Assembly: GCF_000300275.1 (NCBI RefSeq)
Contig: NZ_AMRN01000007.1
Coordinates: 186,001 to 250,000 of the forward strand
Direction of reading: 5' to 3'
Origin: Thalassospira profundimaris WP0211
GTDB lineage: Bacteria; Pseudomonadota; Alphaproteobacteria; Rhodospirillales; Thalassospiraceae
DNA: 64,000 nucleotides
Both the position numbers and the translations under genes were made by a program. The notes beneath the pieces were generated by a model. It ran no database searches. It was not told the DNA's origin and saw nothing but the letters and a program-made list of their open reading frames with translations. Of this stretch, positions 18,024-27,292 are shown one piece after another (position 1 is the stretch's first letter; every line of letters begins with the position of its first letter).

Positions 18024-18533
18024 ATGCGTTTGCTGAGAATGGCGTTTTCCCGATTTATGATCACCTTTGCCGCAACCTGGTTTTATAGCGGCAAAAGCCC
18101 AAAGGCACCCGGCACGGCCGGATCGTTTGCAGCCCTGCCCTTTGGCTGGCTGATCTGGGTTTACGGCGGAAACACGGCATTGATCATCGCCAGCATCGCC
18201 GTTTTTGCCATCGGTATCTGGGTCGCCCATCTGTACAGCAACATGCTGGGTATCCATGACGCCGGCGAGATCGTCATTGACGAAGTGGTCGGTCAATGGA
18301 TGTGTCTGCTTGTCGTGCCGCTTGGTGCGGTCTGGATGGATGCTGTGTGGCTGTTGATTGCCTTTTTGGCATTCCGCATATTTGACGTCATCAAGCCTTG
18401 GCCGATACGCTGGGTTGACCGGCGTGTGGGCGGCGGGTTTGGCATCATGTTTGATGATGTCCTGGCCGGCGTTTTTGCCATGATTGCGCTTGTCGGCGTT
18501 GTTTACCTGACTGGCGACCTGACAGGCTCCTGA
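18024..18533 (+). CDS. pgpA: Phosphatidylglycerophosphatase A
   Basis: Dephosphorylates phosphatidylglycerol phosphate to phosphatidylglycerol in the inner membrane. The 169-residue protein has about four hydrophobic segments and the family motifs YSGKSPKAPGTAGSFAALP, GEIVIDEVVGQW and FRIFDVIKPWPIRWVD, which carry the catalytic acidic residues. It is followed 24 bp later by cinA, an operon partner in many alphaproteobacteria. An in-frame ATG six codons downstream is an alternative start. Confidence 0.95.
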   Translation: MRLLRMAFSRFMITFAATWFYSGKSPKAPGTAGSFAALPFGWLIWVYGGNTALIIASIAVFAIGIWVAHLYSNMLGIHDAGEIVIDEVVGQWMCLLVVPLGAVWMDAVWLLIAFLAFRIFDVIKPWPIRWVDRRVGGGFGIMFDDVLAGVFAMIALVGVVYLTGDLTGS

Positions 18534-18557
18534 CTGGCACCTGATGGACGAAAGATC

Positions 18558-19064
18558 GTGATGATGAATGACCCTGATCTTCTGAATGCGGCAAGTGCCC
18601 TGATCGCGCGCTGCAAGGCCAAGGGCGAAATGATCGCCACGGCCGAATCCTGTACTGGTGGTCTGATCACCGGCACCCTGACCGGCGTTGATGGCAGCTC
18701 ATCGGTGGTCGATTGTGGCTTTGTCACCTATTCGAACGAGGCCAAACACAGCCTGATCGGCGTTGGCAATGATCTTCTGGCCGACCATGGCGCGGTATCG
18801 GAACAGGTTGCACGTGCCATGTGCGAAGGTGCGCTTGATCGCGCCCCCAATGCCACCATCGCCGTTTCGGTTACCGGCATTGCCGGTCCGGGCGGCGGAA
18901 CAGACACCAAACCGGTCGGGCTTATTCATTTTGGCTGTGCGGCCAAGGGGCGTGAAACCATCACGACCCACACGGTCTTTCCGGGTGATCGCCATACCGT
19001 GCGCAAGGCAACGGTCATTAAGGCCTTTGCCCTGATCGAAGAAATGCTGGATCGCAAGGAATAG
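18558..19064 (+). CDS. cinA: CinA C-terminal domain protein (nicotinamide-nucleotide amidase)
   Basis: A 168-residue stand-alone CinA C-terminal domain, the PncC-type amidase that deamidates NMN to nicotinate mononucleotide. The signature blocks are TAESCTGGLITGTLT with the catalytic serine, VVDCGFVTYSNEAKHSLIGV and VSVTGIAGPGGGTDTKPVGL. The N-terminal COG1058 domain of full-length CinA is absent. The start may be GTG 18558, ATG 18561 or ATG 18564. It follows pgpA and is convergent with the START-domain gene, with only 3 bp between their stops. Confidence 0.92.
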   Translation: MMMNDPDLLNAASALIARCKAKGEMIATAESCTGGLITGTLTGVDGSSSVVDCGFVTYSNEAKHSLIGVGNDLLADHGAVSEQVARAMCEGALDRAPNATIAVSVTGIAGPGGGTDTKPVGLIHFGCAAKGRETITTHTVFPGDRHTVRKATVIKAFALIEEMLDRKE

Positions 19065-19067
19065 GAA

Positions 19068-19532
19068 TCAGGCCTGATTTTCCGATGTCGGCAAGTTCGG
19101 CTCGCCATACACTTCGCGCGCACGGGTTTCAAACGCACCGACCATCATCTTGACGGCTTCGTTAAACACGACGCCGATCATTTTCTGTAGAAGTGCTGAT
19201 CGAAACTCGAAATCAACAAAGAAATCAAGCGACGTGCCGCCGTCTTCATCCTCTTCAAACACCCAGTGATTGTTAAGGTACTTGAACGGCCCCTGCAGAT
19301 ATTCGACATCGACCCGGTCCGGGCGCTGCAGGGTGACTTTCGATGTGTATTTTTCGCGAAACATCTTAAAGCCGATCACAAGATCCGCCTTAAGCACATT
19401 GCCTTCACGCTTGCGCACCCGCGATGCGACACACCACGGAAGGAACTCCGAATAGGAATCGATATCCGCGACAAGATCAAAGAGTTGTTCCGGCGTATAG
19501 GGCAGTTTCCTGCGCTCTGCATGCGTCGGCAC
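19068..19532 (-). CDS. Coq10/RatA-type START domain protein
   Basis: A 154-residue SRPBCC/START-fold lipid-binding protein of the Coq10/RatA family. YTPEQLFDLVADIDSYSEFLPWC near the N-terminus and DFEFRSALLQKMIGVVFNEA near the C-terminus are hallmark segments. Relatives bind ubiquinone or its intermediates (Coq10) or were reported as the RatA toxin in E. coli. The alphaproteobacterial setting after lipA favours a quinone-related role, which is an inference. It is separated from lipA by 49 bp on the same strand. Confidence 0.9.
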   Translation of the reverse strand: MPTHAERRKLPYTPEQLFDLVADIDSYSEFLPWCVASRVRKREGNVLKADLVIGFKMFREKYTSKVTLQRPDRVDVEYLQGPFKYLNNHWVFEEDEDGGTSLDFFVDFEFRSALLQKMIGVVFNEAVKMMVGAFETRAREVYGEPNLPTSENQA

Positions 19533-19581
19533 GCGATATCTCCCTTGATCGTCGTGGTCTGTGGCTAAACGGGTGAAAGGA

Positions 19582-20580
19582 TTACTGTGCCGCCGTTACG
19601 GTCTGTTCCGCCTTGGCTTTGGCAGCATCGGCAGCAGCCAGCTTCTTCTCGCGCGCTTCACGAAGCTGCTCGAAGTCGCGGTCCGCGTGATAGCTCGACC
19701 GTGTTAGCGGCGTTGCCGACACCATCAAGAAGCCCTTGCCACGTGCCATCGATGCATATTCGTTGAATTCATCAGGTGTCACAAACTTGTGGACCGGCTC
19801 GTGCTTGAGCGTCGGCTGCAGATACTGGCCAATCGTCAGGAAGTCGACATCGGCCACACGCAGGTCATCCATTACCTGTGCCAGTTCCTTGCGCTCTTCA
19901 CCCAGACCAACCATCAGGCCGGATTTGGTAAAGATCGTCGGGTCAATCTGTTTGACGCGATCAAGAATACGCAGCGACTGGTAATAGCGCGCCCCCGGAC
20001 GGATATTGGTATAGAGCCGCGGAACGGTTTCAAGATTGTGGTTGAACACGTCCGGACGGGCCTTGGCAACGATTTCAACTGCACCAGGCTTGTCACGGAA
20101 GTCCGGGGTCAGGATTTCAATCGTGGTTTCCGGCGACTTGTGACGGATCGCCTCAATCACGCGGGCAAAATGCGCTGCCCCGCCATCGGCGAGATCATCA
20201 CGGTCAACAGACGTGATCACAACATGCTTAAGCTGCATGTCGGCAACCGCCATCGCCAGGTTTTCCGGCTCGAACGGGTCAAGCGCGTTCGGCATCCCGG
20301 TTTTGACGTTACAGAACGAACATGCACGCGTGCAGGTATCGCCCATGATCATGAAGGATGCGTGTTTCTTCTGCCAGCATTCGCCGATATTCGGGCATGC
20401 GGCTTCTTCACATACAGTATGAAGGTTCAGGCCACGCGCAAGGTCGCGGGTTTCCTGATACCCCTTGGAGGTCGGAGCCTTGACCCTGATCCAGGACGGT
20501 TTGCGCCCCGACGGGCGATCTGGCCGTTTCTGTTTTTCCGGGTGACGAACGGGTTTCTGTTCGCTGGGCGCCGTCGACAT
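19582..20580 (-). CDS. lipA: Lipoyl synthase
   Basis: Radical-SAM enzyme that inserts two sulfurs into octanoyl groups on lipoyl domains. The protein has 332 residues from the ATG at 20580, which has GGAGG seven bases upstream; a longer reading to 20640 is unlikely. The auxiliary cluster cysteines are in [13 protein letters not shown] and the radical-SAM CX3CX2C motif is in CTRACSFC. Its product would modify the lipoyl lysines of the PdhB and PdhC encoded just upstream, a functional reason for the clustering. Confidence 0.97.
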   Translation of the reverse strand: MSTAPSEQKPVRHPEKQKRPDRPSGRKPSWIRVKAPTSKGYQETRDLARGLNLHTVCEEAACPNIGECWQKKHASFMIMGDTCTRACSFCNVKTGMPNALDPFEPENLAMAVADMQLKHVVITSVDRDDLADGGAAHFARVIEAIRHKSPETTIEILTPDFRDKPGAVEIVAKARPDVFNHNLETVPRLYTNIRPGARYYQSLRILDRVKQIDPTIFTKSGLMVGLGEERKELAQVMDDLRVADVDFLTIGQYLQPTLKHEPVHKFVTPDEFNEYASMARGKGFLMVSATPLTRSSYHADRDFEQLREAREKKLAAADAAKAKAEQTVTAAQ

Positions 20581-20705
20581 AGAGTTACCTCCGAAGGATT
20601 GGACGGGCGGCAATTTGCCGCCACGCCGCGCATTTGTCAAACCGACATTCGTAAAAGGTGATCATACCGGGCATGTCCGCCCGGCACGACAAAATATCTC
20701 AAGCT

Positions 20706-22103
20706 CTAGAAGTGGATCGCACGGCCATAGGCGTCAAGGACCGACTCATGCATCATTTCCGAAAGCGTCGGATGCGGGAAGACCGTATGCATCAGATCTT
20801 CCTCGGTCGTTTCAAGACCCATCGCAACCACAAAGCCCTGGATCAGCTCGGTCACTTCGGCACCAACCATGTGCGCACCAAGCAGTTCACCGGTCTTGGC
20901 ATCAAACACGGTCTTGACCAGACCTTCTGCCTCGCCAAGGGCGACCGCCTTGCCATTGCCAATGAACGGGAACTTGCCAACCTTGACTTCATAACCGGCG
21001 TCTTTGGCCTTGGCTTCGGTCAGGCCGACACTTGCGACCTGCGGATGGCAATAGGTGCAACCCGGGATCTTGCGCGGATCAAGCGGATGAACGCCTTTGA
21101 CGCCGGCAATCTTTTCAATGCAGATGACACCTTCATGCTCTGCCTTGTGTGCGAGCATCGGCGGACCGGCAACGTCACCAATGGCATAGATGCCCGGTTC
21201 CGCGGTTGCCGAATATTCGTCGGTATCAATCACGTTGCGATCAACCTTGACCTTGGTGGTTTCAAGACCAAGACCTTCGGTATTGCCGATCACACCAACG
21301 GCCGAAATCACGCGATCAACGGTCAATTCCTGTTTCTTGCCGTCCTTGGTTTCAACCGTGACAACAACGTTATCGGAATTGCGCTTAAGGTTCGCGACCT
21401 TGGCTTCGGTCAGGATCTTCATCCCGTCCTTGGTCATCATCTTCTGTGCCAGGCCTGCGACTTCCTTGTCTTCAACCGGCATGATCTGCGGCATGATTTC
21501 CACCACGGTCACATCCGCACCCATGGTGTGATAGAAGCTGGCAAACTCGATCCCGATGGCACCGGACCCCACCACAACAAGGCTTTTGGGCATCTTGTCA
21601 GGCGTCATCGCCTTTTTGTAATCCCAGACAACCTTGCCGTCGGCCTCAAGACCCGGCAATGAACGGGCGCGCGCACCGGTCGCGATGATATAATTCTTCG
21701 CGGTATAGGTGCCCTTGTCCTTGCCTTCGACCACGATCTTTTTCGGGCCGTCGAACTTGGCTTCACCGTTGATCACGGTCACCTTGTTCTTTTTCAGCAA
21801 ATGACCAACACCACCGGCAAGCTGCTTGGACACACCGCGCGAACGCTGGATAACCGCATCCAGATCAAAGGACGGCTTTTCACATGAAAGGCCATAATCC
21901 TTTGCGTGGTGCATGTTGCGATAAACTTCGGCCGAACGCAGCAGCGCCTTGGTCGGGATGCAGCCCCAGTTCAGGCAAATACCGCCAACATGTTCACGTT
22001 CGACAACAGCCGTTTTCAGGCCAAGCTGGGCCGCACGGATTGCGGTTACATAACCACCCGGGCCTGCGCCAATCACGATTACGTCGAAATTGTTATCCGC
22101 CAT
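20706..22103 (-). CDS. lpdA: Dihydrolipoyl dehydrogenase (E3)
   Basis: FAD-dependent E3 component that reoxidises dihydrolipoamide with NAD+. The 465 residues include the FAD-binding GAGPGGYV, the redox disulfide Cys43/Cys48 in GGICLNWGCIPTK, the NAD-binding VVGSGAIGIEFASF, and the C-terminal His-Glu dyad in HPTLSEMMHE. A strong AAGGAG ribosome-binding site precedes the ATG. It is the fourth gene of the pdhABC-lpd unit and is separated from pdhC by 95 bp containing a hairpin. Confidence 0.97.
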   Translation of the reverse strand: MADNNFDVIVIGAGPGGYVTAIRAAQLGLKTAVVEREHVGGICLNWGCIPTKALLRSAEVYRNMHHAKDYGLSCEKPSFDLDAVIQRSRGVSKQLAGGVGHLLKKNKVTVINGEAKFDGPKKIVVEGKDKGTYTAKNYIIATGARARSLPGLEADGKVVWDYKKAMTPDKMPKSLVVVGSGAIGIEFASFYHTMGADVTVVEIMPQIMPVEDKEVAGLAQKMMTKDGMKILTEAKVANLKRNSDNVVVTVETKDGKKQELTVDRVISAVGVIGNTEGLGLETTKVKVDRNVIDTDEYSATAEPGIYAIGDVAGPPMLAHKAEHEGVICIEKIAGVKGVHPLDPRKIPGCTYCHPQVASVGLTEAKAKDAGYEVKVGKFPFIGNGKAVALGEAEGLVKTVFDAKTGELLGAHMVGAEVTELIQGFVVAMGLETTEEDLMHTVFPHPTLSEMMHESVLDAYGRAIHF

Positions 22104-22160
22104 CGTAGGATCTCCTTCGCCTGCCCACTAATGGTTACAGGTCTTTTAAATTCAAATGCT

Positions 22161-22186
22161 TGCGGGGACTTATTAAAGCCCCCGCA
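22161..22186 (-). promoter_or_regulatory. Hairpin between pdhC and lpdA
   Basis: TGCGGGG (22161-22167) pairs perfectly with CCCCGCA (22180-22186), and CTT/AAG extends the stem after one mismatch. Downstream on the minus strand the sequence is AT-rich but lacks a continuous T-run. It may be a partial terminator or an mRNA-stability element lowering lpdA relative to E2. Confidence 0.5.
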
Positions 22187-22198
22187 CAACTTTGGACC

Positions 22199-23536
22199 CT
22201 AGAGCAACATGCTCAGCGGATCTTCAATAAGCTTTTTGAATTCGGCCATGAATTCCGCACCGACTGCGCCATCGACCGCGCGATGGTCAACAGAAAGGGT
22301 GCAGGTCATGACAGTGGCGATTGCCAGTGCACCGTCCTTGACGACCGGGCGCTGTTCACCCGCACCAACTGCAAGGATGCAGCCCTGCGGCGGATTGATA
22401 ATCGCCGAGAAGTCCTTGATGCCGAACATACCCAGGTTGGAGACCGAGAAAGTCCCGCCCTGATAATCTTCCGGCTTCAGTTTGCCGTCACGTGCCTTGC
22501 CAGCCAGAGCCTTCATCTCGCCTGAGATTTCAGCAAGGCCTTTCGAACCGGCATCACGAACAACCGGCGTGATCAGGCCACCTTCAATGGCAACCGCCAC
22601 CGAGATGTCCTGTTTCTTGCACTGCAGGGTCGCTTTGTCGGTCCAGATGGAGTTCGCAGCCGGAACCTTTTTCAGCGCCAGCGACACCGCACGGATGACG
22701 AAGTCATTGACCGAAATCTTGACACCCTCGCCCGCCTTTTCATTCAGCTGCTTGCGGGTGGCCAACAGATTGTCGAGTTCGCAATCCACCGTCAGGTAGA
22801 AGTGCGGAACCTGCTGCTTGGATTCGGTCAGGCGACGCGCGATGGTTTTGCGCATGCCGCTGTTCGGAATTTCTTCGTATTCCGGAAGACCGGTAAGATC
22901 CGGGTTCCAGCCAGATGCGGACGGTGCACTTGCCGCTGCCGGTGCATCTGCCGATTTCTTGTCTTCGGATGCGGCGGATTTTTCGGCCGGTTTCGACGAC
23001 AGAGCCGCCTCAATATCGCGTTTCACGATACGACCACGCGGGCCCGAACCGGAAACATCCGAAAGCTCGACACCTTCGTTGGCTGCAATACGCCGCGCAA
23101 GCGGGCTTGCCTTGATGCGCTTGCCACCGGAAACCGGGGCAGCCGGTGCCGGTTTGTCGTCACCAGAAGCCGATTTTTCGGCTGTTGCTGGTGCCTTTTC
23201 CGCTTTGGCGTCGTCCTTGGCCGGCGCACTTTCACCGCCACCAGACGTGCTGGCAGCAGACGTGTCTGCACCTTCAAGCGCGCTTTCGTCTTCGTCTTCC
23301 TCAAGCAGCAACGCGATAACTTCATTTACCGCAACGTTTTCGCTGCCTTCAGAAACAAGGATTTTACCGATCTTGCCTTCGTCGACGGCTTCGACTTCCA
23401 TCGTGGCTTTGTCGGTTTCGATTTCGGCGATGACGTCACCCGATTCAACGGTGTCGCCTTCCTTGACGTGCCATTTCGCCAAGGTGCCTTCGGTCATGGT
23501 CGGCGACAAGGCCGGCATCAATACTTTTACAGGCAT
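22199..23536 (-). CDS. pdhC: Pyruvate dehydrogenase E2 (dihydrolipoamide acetyltransferase)
   Basis: Core E2 that transfers acetyl groups from lipoamide to CoA. The 445 residues comprise one lipoyl domain (1-80, lipoyl Lys43 in [10 protein letters not shown]), an alanine/acid-rich linker, a peripheral-subunit binding domain (about 140-175, [15 protein letters not shown]), a second linker, and the catalytic domain ending with [15 protein letters not shown], which holds the active-site histidine. The lipoyl domain is almost identical to that of the neighbouring PdhB. Separated from pdhB by 64 bp that contain a GC-rich hairpin. Confidence 0.97.
   Translation of the reverse strand: MPVKVLMPALSPTMTEGTLAKWHVKEGDTVESGDVIAEIETDKATMEVEAVDEGKIGKILVSEGSENVAVNEVIALLLEEDEDESALEGADTSAASTSGGGESAPAKDDAKAEKAPATAEKSASGDDKPAPAAPVSGGKRIKASPLARRIAANEGVELSDVSGSGPRGRIVKRDIEAALSSKPAEKSAASEDKKSADAPAAASAPSASGWNPDLTGLPEYEEIPNSGMRKTIARRLTESKQQVPHFYLTVDCELDNLLATRKQLNEKAGEGVKISVNDFVIRAVSLALKKVPAANSIWTDKATLQCKKQDISVAVAIEGGLITPVVRDAGSKGLAEISGEMKALAGKARDGKLKPEDYQGGTFSVSNLGMFGIKDFSAIINPPQGCILAVGAGEQRPVVKDGALAIATVMTCTLSVDHRAVDGAVGAEFMAEFKKLIEDPLSMLL
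23387..23536. repeat. Direct repeat: lipoyl-domain coding sequence, copy in pdhC
   Basis: These 150 bp encode the first 50 residues of PdhC, 46 of them identical to the start of PdhB (24906-25055). The DNA is also very similar, including a shared stretch of more than 30 bp around the codons for ETDKATMEV. Confidence 0.8.
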
Positions 23537-23556
23537 GAACGCATTCTCCCGGTAAC

Positions 23557-23588
23557 GGGGCGGCGCGGTATAACCCGCGACCAGCCCC
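23557..23588 (-). promoter_or_regulatory. Hairpin between pdhB and pdhC
   Basis: A two-part stem has outer GGGGC/GCCCC (23557-23561, 23584-23588) and inner CGCGG/CCGCG (23564-23568, 23575-23579), separated by a small internal loop. It has no T-run. It may affect differential expression of E1 and E2 or the stability of the mRNA end. Confidence 0.4.
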
Positions 23589-23600
23589 TGTCCGTCTTAC

Positions 23601-25055
23601 TTAGCGATAGCAAACGGCCTTGGCCGCGGCGACGATGTGGCTGTCCTGCGGAAGCGCAAGCGCCTCCAGGTTGGCAGCATACGGCATCGGAACGTCTTCG
23701 CCGGTTACACGGGCAACCGGTGCATCGAGGTAATCAAATGCATGTTCCATCGCGACAGACGCGATTTCCGCACCAATACCCGAGAAGTGCCAGCCTTCCT
23801 CAACAGTCACCAGACGGTTGGTCTTCATGACCGAACGCACGATGGTGTTCACATCCAGCGGACGGATGGTGCGCAGGTTGATGACCTCTGCCGAGATGCC
23901 CTGCTCAGCCAGTTGCTCGGCCGCCTTAAGCGCCTTGCCCACCATGATCGAGAAAGCAACGATGGTAACATCGGTCCCTTCGCGTTCGATCTTGGCCTGA
24001 CCAATCGGCAGGACGAAATCTTCGTCGTCAGGCACTTCAAAGCTCTGACCGTACATGATTTCGTTTTCAAGGAAGACAATCGGGTTCGGGTCACGAATAG
24101 CCGCCTTCAGAAGGCCTTTGGCATCTGCTGCCGACCACGGTGCAACAACCTTGAGACCCGGGCAATGTGCATACCAGGATGCATAGCACTGCGAGTGCTG
24201 GGCACCGACGCGCGATGCGGCACCGTTCGGGCCACGGAACACGATCGGGCAACCAAGCTGGCCACCGGACATGTACAGCGTCTTCGCAGCAGAGTTGATG
24301 ATCTGGTCAATCGCCTGCATTGCGAAGTTAAAGGTCATGAATTCCAGAACCGGCTTAAGGCCCATAAAGGCCGAACCGGTTGCAAGGCCGGTGAACCCAT
24401 GCTCGGTGATCGGGGTGTCGATCACGCGCTTGTCACCGAATTCATCAAGCAGTCCCTGGGTAACCTTGTAGGCACCCTGATACTGCGCAACTTCTTCACC
24501 CATGACGAAGACGTTTTCGTCAGAACGCATTTCTTCGGCCATTGCATCGCGCAGGGCTTCACGAACGGTCTGGGTTTTAAAGCTGGTATAAGTCTTTTCG
24601 TCCTGGGTCGCGTTCATCACGCTCATTGCGCGCGGCTCAGCGTCAGAACGTTCAATCGCACCACTGGCAGAAACCGGTGCGGCATTCGAAGATGCCGATG
24701 CCGGGGCTTTGTCAGATGATTCTTCCTTGGAAGACTCTTCTTCTTTTGCCGGTGCGGCGTCTTTCTTGGGTTCAGAGGACGCAGAAACGTTATCAAGTGC
24801 GGACGCGTCTTCGTCTTCTTCAAGGATATAGGCAATCACCTGATTGACCGCGACATTCTCGGTACCGGCTTCGATAACGAGCTTACCAATGGTGCCCTCG
24901 TCTACGGCCTCGACTTCCATCGTGGCTTTGTCGGTTTCGATTTCTGCGATCACGTCACCGGATGCGACAGTGTCGCCTTCCTTGACGTTCCATTTGGCAA
25001 GTGTGCCTTCGGTCATGGTCGGCGACAGGGCCGGCATCAAAACTTCAATCGGCAT
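23601..25055 (-). CDS. pdhB: Pyruvate dehydrogenase E1 beta subunit with N-terminal lipoyl domain
   Basis: Thiamine-dependent E1 beta subunit (484 residues). Unlike the standard subunit of about 330 residues, it begins with a complete lipoyl domain (1-80, Lys43 in [10 protein letters not shown]) and an acidic/alanine linker (about 80-150). The transketolase-like pyrimidine-binding domain and C-terminal domain follow. This fusion is known from alphaproteobacterial PDH complexes and adds lipoyl groups on E1. The first 50 residues differ from PdhC at four positions. It lies 53 bp after pdhA. Confidence 0.97.
   Translation of the reverse strand: MPIEVLMPALSPTMTEGTLAKWNVKEGDTVASGDVIAEIETDKATMEVEAVDEGTIGKLVIEAGTENVAVNQVIAYILEEDEDASALDNVSASSEPKKDAAPAKEEESSKEESSDKAPASASSNAAPVSASGAIERSDAEPRAMSVMNATQDEKTYTSFKTQTVREALRDAMAEEMRSDENVFVMGEEVAQYQGAYKVTQGLLDEFGDKRVIDTPITEHGFTGLATGSAFMGLKPVLEFMTFNFAMQAIDQIINSAAKTLYMSGGQLGCPIVFRGPNGAASRVGAQHSQCYASWYAHCPGLKVVAPWSAADAKGLLKAAIRDPNPIVFLENEIMYGQSFEVPDDEDFVLPIGQAKIEREGTDVTIVAFSIMVGKALKAAEQLAEQGISAEVINLRTIRPLDVNTIVRSVMKTNRLVTVEEGWHFSGIGAEIASVAMEHAFDYLDAPVARVTGEDVPMPYAANLEALALPQDSHIVAAAKAVCYR
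24906..25055. repeat. Direct repeat: lipoyl-domain coding sequence, copy in pdhB
   Basis: Partner of the repeat at 23387-23536, in the same orientation about 1.5 kb away. It marks an intra-operon domain duplication. Confidence 0.8.
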
Positions 25056-25108
25056 TGTTCCCTCTCTCCCGGGAAATATCGTTCAAAAGCGGTTCGCAGA
25101 GCTTGCGA

Positions 25109-26122
25109 TCACGCGTCGATCAGAATGTCGGTAAACAGTTCGGAAACATCCGGTTCCGGGCTGTTCTGCGCGAACTCGGCCGCTTTTGCGACTTCGGCTT
25201 TAACTTCCTTGTCGATGTCTTTCAGACCGGCTTCATCAATGATGTCGCCGTCGATCAGGAGTTTTTTGACCATATCAATCGGATCGTGCTCTTTACGCAT
25301 TTTGTCGAGCTCGTCCTTGGTACGGTATTTCGCCGGGTCGGACATGGAATGCCCGCGATAGCGATAGGTTTTCAGCTCAAGGATATAAGGGCCCTTGCCT
25401 GAACGGCAATGTTCCACAGCGCGCTCACCAGCAGCCTTGACCGCCAGAACGTCCATGCCATCAACCTGCTCACCGGGAATGCCATAGGCCTTACCGCGTT
25501 CATACAGATCCGGGCTCGACGAGTGGCGCTGGGTCGAGGTGCCCATCGCATACTGGTTGTTCTCGATGCAATAAATCACCGGAAGCTGCCAAAGGGCTGC
25601 CATGTTGAATGCTTCATAGACCTGGCCCTGGTTGACGGCACCGTCACCCAGATAGGTCATGCAAACCTTGTTTTCGCCACGGTATTTGTAGCTAAAGGCA
25701 ATACCGGTTCCGAGCGGAACCTGCGCACCCACGATACCATGACCACCATAGAAATTCTTTTCCTTGGAGAACATGTGCATCGAGCCGCCTTTACCGCGGG
25801 AATACCCGCCTTCGCGGCCCGTCAGTTCGGCCATCACACCGGCGGCATCCATGCCGGTTGCAAGCATATGTCCGTGATCGCGATAACTGGTGATAACACC
25901 ATCTTCGTTCGATGCGGCGGCCTGCATGCCGACAACAACGGCTTCCTGCCCGATATAAAGGTGGCAGAAACCGCCAATGAGACCCATGCCATACAGCTGA
26001 CCGGCTTTTTCTTCAAAGCGACGGATCAGAAGCATTTCACGGTAATATTTGAGGAGATCGTCACTGCTCGCCTGATTGTCGGCGCGCGTCGTGCCGCGTT
26101 TGCGTTTTGGTGTGGTCGCCAT
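25109..26122 (-). CDS. pdhA: Pyruvate dehydrogenase E1 alpha subunit
   Basis: Thiamine-dependent decarboxylase subunit of the PDH complex, 337 residues. The thiamine diphosphate signature is GDGAVNQGQVYEAFNMAALW, followed by NNQYAMGTS. RYRGHSMSDPAKYR covers the conserved loop region. The ATG at 26122 has GGGAGGA upstream. It heads the pdhA-pdhB-pdhC-lpdA operon. The 558 bp upstream are non-coding and presumably hold the promoter. Confidence 0.97.
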   Translation of the reverse strand: MATTPKRKRGTTRADNQASSDDLLKYYREMLLIRRFEEKAGQLYGMGLIGGFCHLYIGQEAVVVGMQAAASNEDGVITSYRDHGHMLATGMDAAGVMAELTGREGGYSRGKGGSMHMFSKEKNFYGGHGIVGAQVPLGTGIAFSYKYRGENKVCMTYLGDGAVNQGQVYEAFNMAALWQLPVIYCIENNQYAMGTSTQRHSSSPDLYERGKAYGIPGEQVDGMDVLAVKAAGERAVEHCRSGKGPYILELKTYRYRGHSMSDPAKYRTKDELDKMRKEHDPIDMVKKLLIDGDIIDEAGLKDIDKEVKAEVAKAAEFAQNSPEPDVSELFTDILIDA

Positions 26123-26680
26123 GTTTCCTCCCGGTGGATGGCTATCGCTTAAGCATCATGTATGAGTGCTTAATTCGGTACTGGACCACCGAAATGACTA
26201 CCGAAAACAGACCACAAGGGCAAGCAATCTAACCTCGATTAAACTGTTGTTTTGCAACGCACAATCACAAATAAACCTGATTTCAGTTAATCTTTGAGTT
26301 TACGCGTTTTTACAGAGTTGCAGGATTTTCAGCACCTTGGACGCCTGCTTTAAAACTCGTTCATTCCCCTGCGTCACAAATGCTATGCTTTCGCGGGGAT
26401 AATACCGCATAGCAGCGCAAAACGGAAAACAACCGAAAGAATGCATTGTATATCAATGACCTCTACTTGGTTTGGCAAAATAGCGCCCTAAACCAGAAGT
26501 CAGTTTAAACAACGACTTACCCGTTTGCGATTATTGCTGAACACAATTCACAACCCAAAATTTCTGTCAAACTGTGATCTGGTCAACAGTACAGAGCCAT
26601 TTTACGCAGGGAAATACGATTGTGCCGCCAGCGGATTCTTTCGCACCAAATCCCTCACCCACTCAAAGCAGGCATCAGGC
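26123..26680. other. Non-coding region upstream of pdhA
   Basis: 558 bp without a credible gene, AT-richer than its surroundings. It separates the ftsB stop from the pdhA start and should contain the pdh promoter. The only clear structure is a perfect 8-bp inverted repeat at 26381-26414. No tRNA fold or terminator for ftsB is evident. Confidence 0.6.
26381..26414. promoter_or_regulatory. Perfect inverted repeat upstream of pdhA
   Basis: TGCTATGC (26381-26388) and GCATAGCA (26407-26414) are exact reverse complements with an 18-nt spacer. An alternative inner pairing GCGG/CCGC (26393-26396, 26405-26408) is possible. It lies about 260 bp upstream of pdhA. It could be an operator or a leader hairpin. 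Confidence 0.4.
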
Positions 26681-27040
26681 TCAGTTGGCGTCGGCTGCGG
26701 CTGCTGCCGTGATGACATCGCTATAGCCATCATGGTGGAAGATGATCACATCGTCTGGATGGGCGGCATTCAGCATCGCACGTGCCCGCTCATCAAGCAG
26801 ATCCGGATCAAGGTGGCTGGCACGCAGCGAAAGCACATGCTGTTCAAGCAACTTGCGTCGCTCGGTCGTTTCTTCAAGAACCTGGGTGATCTGGCTGACG
26901 CGGTCTTGCATCGACCAGTAATTCAAAAGCCCGCGTTCGCCTTCGACGCTATGGAAGATGAAATACGCCATAACGGTAAATGCGATTACCGGTGCGACAG
27001 CCTGTTTCAGGCGAAGAATGACCGGTGAACTGGACGACAT
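26681..27040 (-). CDS. ftsB: Septum formation initiator FtsB/DivIC-like
   Basis: Bitopic division protein of the FtsB/DivIC family, 119 residues. It has a short cytoplasmic N-terminus, one membrane segment (about 15-32, PVIAFTVMAYFIFHSV), then a periplasmic coiled coil (about 42-75) and a C-terminal segment with LDPDLLDERARAMLN. It belongs to the divisome with FtsL and FtsQ. Location between eno and pdhA is conserved in alphaproteobacteria. Several inverted repeats lie upstream. Confidence 0.9.
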   Translation of the reverse strand: MSSSSPVILRLKQAVAPVIAFTVMAYFIFHSVEGERGLLNYWSMQDRVSQITQVLEETTERRKLLEQHVLSLRASHLDPDLLDERARAMLNAAHPDDVIIFHHDGYSDVITAAAAADAN

Positions 27041-27100
27041 TTACCTTATGCCCCTTGCACATCTGTGCGACGTGATGACCAAATATCTCGTTCCGGCTAC

Positions 27101-27125
27101 ATAACGTAAAAACCACATACGTTAT
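27101..27125. promoter_or_regulatory. Operator-like inverted repeat upstream of ftsB
   Basis: ATAACGTA (27101-27108) and TACGTTAT (27118-27125) are perfect reverse complements with a 9-nt spacer, giving 17 bp between half-site centres. That spacing suits a dimeric helix-turn-helix regulator. It lies about 60 bp upstream of ftsB. Confidence 0.45.
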
Positions 27126-27178
27126 TTCGCTTGTCTGACAAAGATTTACCATCGGACAAGTCGGGAAAACCGGCAAGA

Positions 27179-27208
27179 TTACCCGCAACCATGCGCATAT
27201 TCGGGTAA
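27179..27208. promoter_or_regulatory. Nested palindrome upstream of ftsB
   Basis: TTACCCG (27179-27185) and CGGGTAA (27202-27208) are perfect reverse complements. The spacer contains the self-complementary ATGCGCAT (27191-27198). Confidence 0.4.
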
Positions 27209-27292
27209 AAATAGAGTTAAGCAATCTGCGCAAAGCTGCGCGATTACGCTCAATTCACTAATCCTGATATTCGAATTTATCGCTTGTCGCAC

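Noticed and set aside
26525-27028. 167-codon open frame on the plus strand over ftsB and its downstream gap
   Set aside because: Mostly antisense to ftsB, with no ribosome-binding site or recognisable domain.
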